Positions 6,031 through 7,931 of a DNA stretch of 7,931 bases are shown one piece after another. A program made the position numbers and the translations under genes. This stretch comes from Treponema sp. Its GTDB lineage: Bacteria; Spirochaetota; Spirochaetia; Treponematales; Treponemataceae. Location: assembly GCA_024699205.1 (NCBI GenBank), contig JAILQA010000325.1, positions 1 to 7,931 of the forward strand. The letters are read 5' to 3'. The notes below the pieces were generated by a model. That model saw only the letters and a list, made by a program, of their open reading frames with translations, ran no database searches and was not told the origin of the DNA. The first letter of the stretch is position 1; each line of letters opens with the position of its first letter.

Positions 6031-7308
6031 CTATTTTTTAGGCATGATTTTATCAAAGCCGCAGTATGGAACAAGTACTTCTGGAATTGTAACTGAACCA
6101 TCCGGATTTTGATAATTTTCAAGAATTGCGAGCATAGCTCTTCCTACAGCAATTGCAGTTCCATTCAATGTATGAACATATTTGTTTTTGCCGTCATCAT
6201 CCTTGTATTTAATGTTCAAGCGGCGAGCCTGATAATCTGTACAGTTAGAAGTGGAAGTAACTTCACCGTATTCACCGCCGTTACGTCCAGGCATCCAGGC
6301 TTCAAGGTCCCACTTGCGGTAAGCAGGGGCTCCAAGGTCGCCGGTACAGGTATCTACAACATGGAATGGAAGGCCAAGGCCTGTAAAGATTTCTTCTTCT
6401 ATCAGGCGTAATTTTTCATGGATTTCATCTGACTGTTCAGGAGTAGAGTAGGCAAACATTTCAACCTTATCAAACTGATGAACACGATAAAGACCTTTTG
6501 AGAACTGACCTGCTGCTCCTGCTTCTCGTCTAAAACAATGTGAAAGACCACCGTAAAGTAAAGGAAGCTTTGCCTTATCAAGAATCTCATCCTGGTGGTA
6601 ACCGCCTAAAGTAATTTCTGCAGTTGCTACAAGACAGGTTCCTTCTTCTTCAATAGAGTAAACGTTTGATTCGTTTCCGCGAGGATTAAAACCAATTCCT
6701 TTAAGAACATCTTCTTTTGCAACATCAGGTGTAATAAAAAGCTTAAAATCGTGCTTACGGAGAGTATTCAGGGCATACATAATCAAAGCCTGCTCTAAGA
6801 ATACAGCCTCATTTTTAAGATAATAGAACTTAGGACCAGAAACCTTTGTACCGCGGTCAAAATCAATTATATCAAGAGATTCACCAAGCTCAACATGGTC
6901 TTTTGGTTCAAAATCAAACTTGCGTGGTGTACCAACCTTTTTAACTTCAAGATTTTCTGTATCAAGTTTACCGATTGGCGCATCCGGGTGAACCATATTT
7001 GGGATTTTTCTTGCAGCTTCTTCAAGCTTTGCTTCGGTTTCTTTTGTTTCAGTTTCAACTTTGGAAATCTCTTCCTTTATTGCTTTTCCTGCTGCAATTA
7101 ATTCCTGACGTTTGTCGTTGTCGAGTTTCTGTTTCATTGCAGCTGCATTTTCATTGCGTTTCTGCTGTAATGCCTGTAATTTTGTTACAAGTTCAGTGCG
7201 CTTGTCATACAGTTCAACAACTATATCAGCATCTGCTGTCATGTTTCTGTTGATAATGTTCTGTTTTACAGCTTCAAGATTGTCTTTAATATATTTGTAA
7301 TCTAACAT
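6031..7308 (-). CDS. serS: Serine--tRNA ligase (seryl-tRNA synthetase)
   Basis: Charges tRNA-Ser (and tRNA-Sec, where present) with serine in the cytoplasm, using ATP. The 425-residue length is normal for bacterial SerRS. The N-terminus MLDYKYIKDN is typical, and residues 28-105 form the long antiparallel coiled coil (rich in Lys, Glu and Gln) that grips the tRNA-Ser variable arm. Class II features follow: the serine-binding TAE (229-231), motif 2 CFRREAGAAG with LYRVHQFDKVEMF (258-285), and motif 3 LNGTAIAVGRAMLAILENYQ (381-400). The segment ATAEITLGGYHQDE differs from the PTAEVPL seen in E. coli-type enzymes but keeps the key residues. The ATG at 7308 is preceded by a G-rich stretch (GGGGG) in place of a clean AGGAGG. 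It follows the TPR-like gene by 30 nt and is probably cotranscribed with it. Confidence 0.98.
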   Translation of the reverse strand: MLDYKYIKDNLEAVKQNIINRNMTADADIVVELYDKRTELVTKLQALQQKRNENAAAMKQKLDNDKRQELIAAGKAIKEEISKVETETKETEAKLEEAARKIPNMVHPDAPIGKLDTENLEVKKVGTPRKFDFEPKDHVELGESLDIIDFDRGTKVSGPKFYYLKNEAVFLEQALIMYALNTLRKHDFKLFITPDVAKEDVLKGIGFNPRGNESNVYSIEEEGTCLVATAEITLGGYHQDEILDKAKLPLLYGGLSHCFRREAGAAGQFSKGLYRVHQFDKVEMFAYSTPEQSDEIHEKLRLIEEEIFTGLGLPFHVVDTCTGDLGAPAYRKWDLEAWMPGRNGGEYGEVTSTSNCTDYQARRLNIKYKDDDGKNKYVHTLNGTAIAVGRAMLAILENYQNPDGSVTIPEVLVPYCGFDKIMPKK

Positions 7309-7338
7309 TCTAGGCCCCCATGCCTTTAAATTATTTAT

Positions 7339-7931
7339 TTAATTTGAGAGGTAATAAAACCTTCGCAAGTATTTTATTCTTTTGTTTGCATCATTCCAGT
7401 ATTCGCTGGATGGATAATTTTTAATTAGTGCTTCATAATTTTCAATTGACTTTTTGATGTCTTTTACAGGGGATTCAGCTTCGTAAATCTGCCCCTGTAG
7501 GAAAAGTCCTTCATCAATTCTGTCTGTTGAATATTCAAAAAAATCAGCAAGGAGAACGTTTGCTTCCTGATATTTTTTTTCATTATATAGATTTTTTGCG
7601 TTTTCTAAAAGACTGTTTGTGTCTATGGCATTTTGCAGGTTATTTTCCTGGGAGTATTCTGAATAGTCTTCATCAATGCTTATTACATCGTCCAAAGAAG
7701 AAGCAAAAGTGTCGTCTGTAGCCATACTGATTGAGTTTGTCGATACGTCGTTTGATAAATCTTCTGTAACGAGCGTTCTGCCTGTATTTTGTTCAATAAC
7801 TGGTGAATCAGTTTCTGTTTCGGATTTTTCTGAAGCTTCTGTATTTTCAATTATTGTAGTTACAGCTTCTGTTGAATTGTCTTTTTCAGATACACTTGCT
7901 TTTGCTGGCCTTTCTGCTTTTGGTGGAATGA
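7339..7931 (-). CDS. Protein with acidic low-complexity linker and TPR-like C-terminus (5' end outside window)
   Basis: The reading frame stays open to the right edge: beyond the first internal ATG at 7725 there are 68 more codons with no stop, so the gene starts outside the window and that ATG should not be taken as its start. The upstream part (7726-7931) encodes a Ser/Thr/Glu/Asp/Ala-rich, low-complexity stretch with a basic, Pro-containing patch (about 7868-7931, e.g. PPKAERPAKA), and the acidic character continues to about 7610. The last 90 residues are helical and TPR-like: one unit AKNLYNEKKYQEANVLLADFF, and a second around IENYEALIKNYPSS, a spacing typical of YbgF/Tol-Pal-type or outer-membrane assembly TPR proteins. 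The disordered linker would join this domain to an unseen N-terminal region. It ends 30 nt before serS. The specific function is not recognised. Confidence 0.75.
   Translation of the reverse strand, partial: IPPKAERPAKASVSEKDNSTEAVTTIIENTEASEKSETETDSPVIEQNTGRTLVTEDLSNDVSTNSISMATDDTFASSLDDVISIDEDYSEYSQENNLQNAIDTNSLLENAKNLYNEKKYQEANVLLADFFEYSTDRIDEGLFLQGQIYEAESPVKDIKKSIENYEALIKNYPSSEYWNDANKRIKYLRRFYYLSN

Noticed and set aside
6975..7253. Plus-strand open frame of 92 codons opposite the serS coiled coil
   Set aside because: Lies wholly antisense to a clearly real gene; its Leu/Gln/Phe-rich product is what the complement of a Lys/Glu/Gln-rich coiled coil gives. No ribosome-binding site or family resemblance.
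7527..7721. Plus-strand open frame of 64 codons opposite the TPR-like gene
   Set aside because: Antisense shadow of a continuous real reading frame, with no supporting signals.
1..7931. Search by eye for CRISPR arrays, tRNA/rRNA genes, insertion-sequence ends and riboswitches
   Set aside because: No regularly spaced repeats, no tRNA cloverleaf, no transposase remnants and no leader over 100 bases that could hold a riboswitch were seen.

Overview
The window most resembles chromosomal DNA of a host-associated or rumen-type Treponema (spirochaete). Reasons: moderately AT-rich DNA, a eukaryote-type homodimeric NADP-isocitrate dehydrogenase, a lipoprotein signal with a relaxed spirochaetal lipobox, a treponemal-looking PilZ-type protein, and ordinary housekeeping genes without phage or transposon genes. 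The genus call is inference from protein character, not from a search.

Layout. Left block (1-1176, minus strand, clearly more AT-rich than the rest): an N-formylglutamate-amidohydrolase-like gene overlaps, stop to start, a second gene that continues past the left edge. The second protein (130 residues visible) aligns by eye with the first, but the positions of the likely catalytic motifs (APH and DIHG) are changed (ASN and DIRF). It looks like a tandem enzyme/pseudoenzyme pair and is the most interesting item here. A 90-bp divergent intergenic region (1177-1266) separates it from the plus-strand block.

Plus-strand block (1267-4859): a histidine-phosphatase-superfamily protein; NADP-dependent isocitrate dehydrogenase; a small lipoprotein of unknown function; and a PilZ-like protein whose start overlaps the lipoprotein stop by 14 nt. 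The first three lack Shine-Dalgarno sequences and have -10-like hexamers almost touching their start codons, which suggests leaderless or nearly leaderless mRNAs.

Right block (4852-7931, minus strand, transcribed right to left): a 5'-truncated protein with an acidic low-complexity linker and a TPR-like C-terminus, then seryl-tRNA synthetase 30 nt later, then a perfect 13-bp palindromic hairpin, then an AI-2E/PerM-family membrane protein. The last gene ends tail-to-tail with the PilZ-like gene, with an 8-nt overlap and no room for a terminator.

The genes do not form one pathway. Isocitrate dehydrogenase (2-oxoglutarate/NADPH) and seryl-tRNA synthetase are housekeeping; the lipoprotein/PilZ pair looks like a translationally coupled envelope or signalling unit; the amidohydrolase pair looks accessory. 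No RNA genes, CRISPR arrays, insertion sequences or phage genes were seen. No gap between genes exceeds 100 bases.
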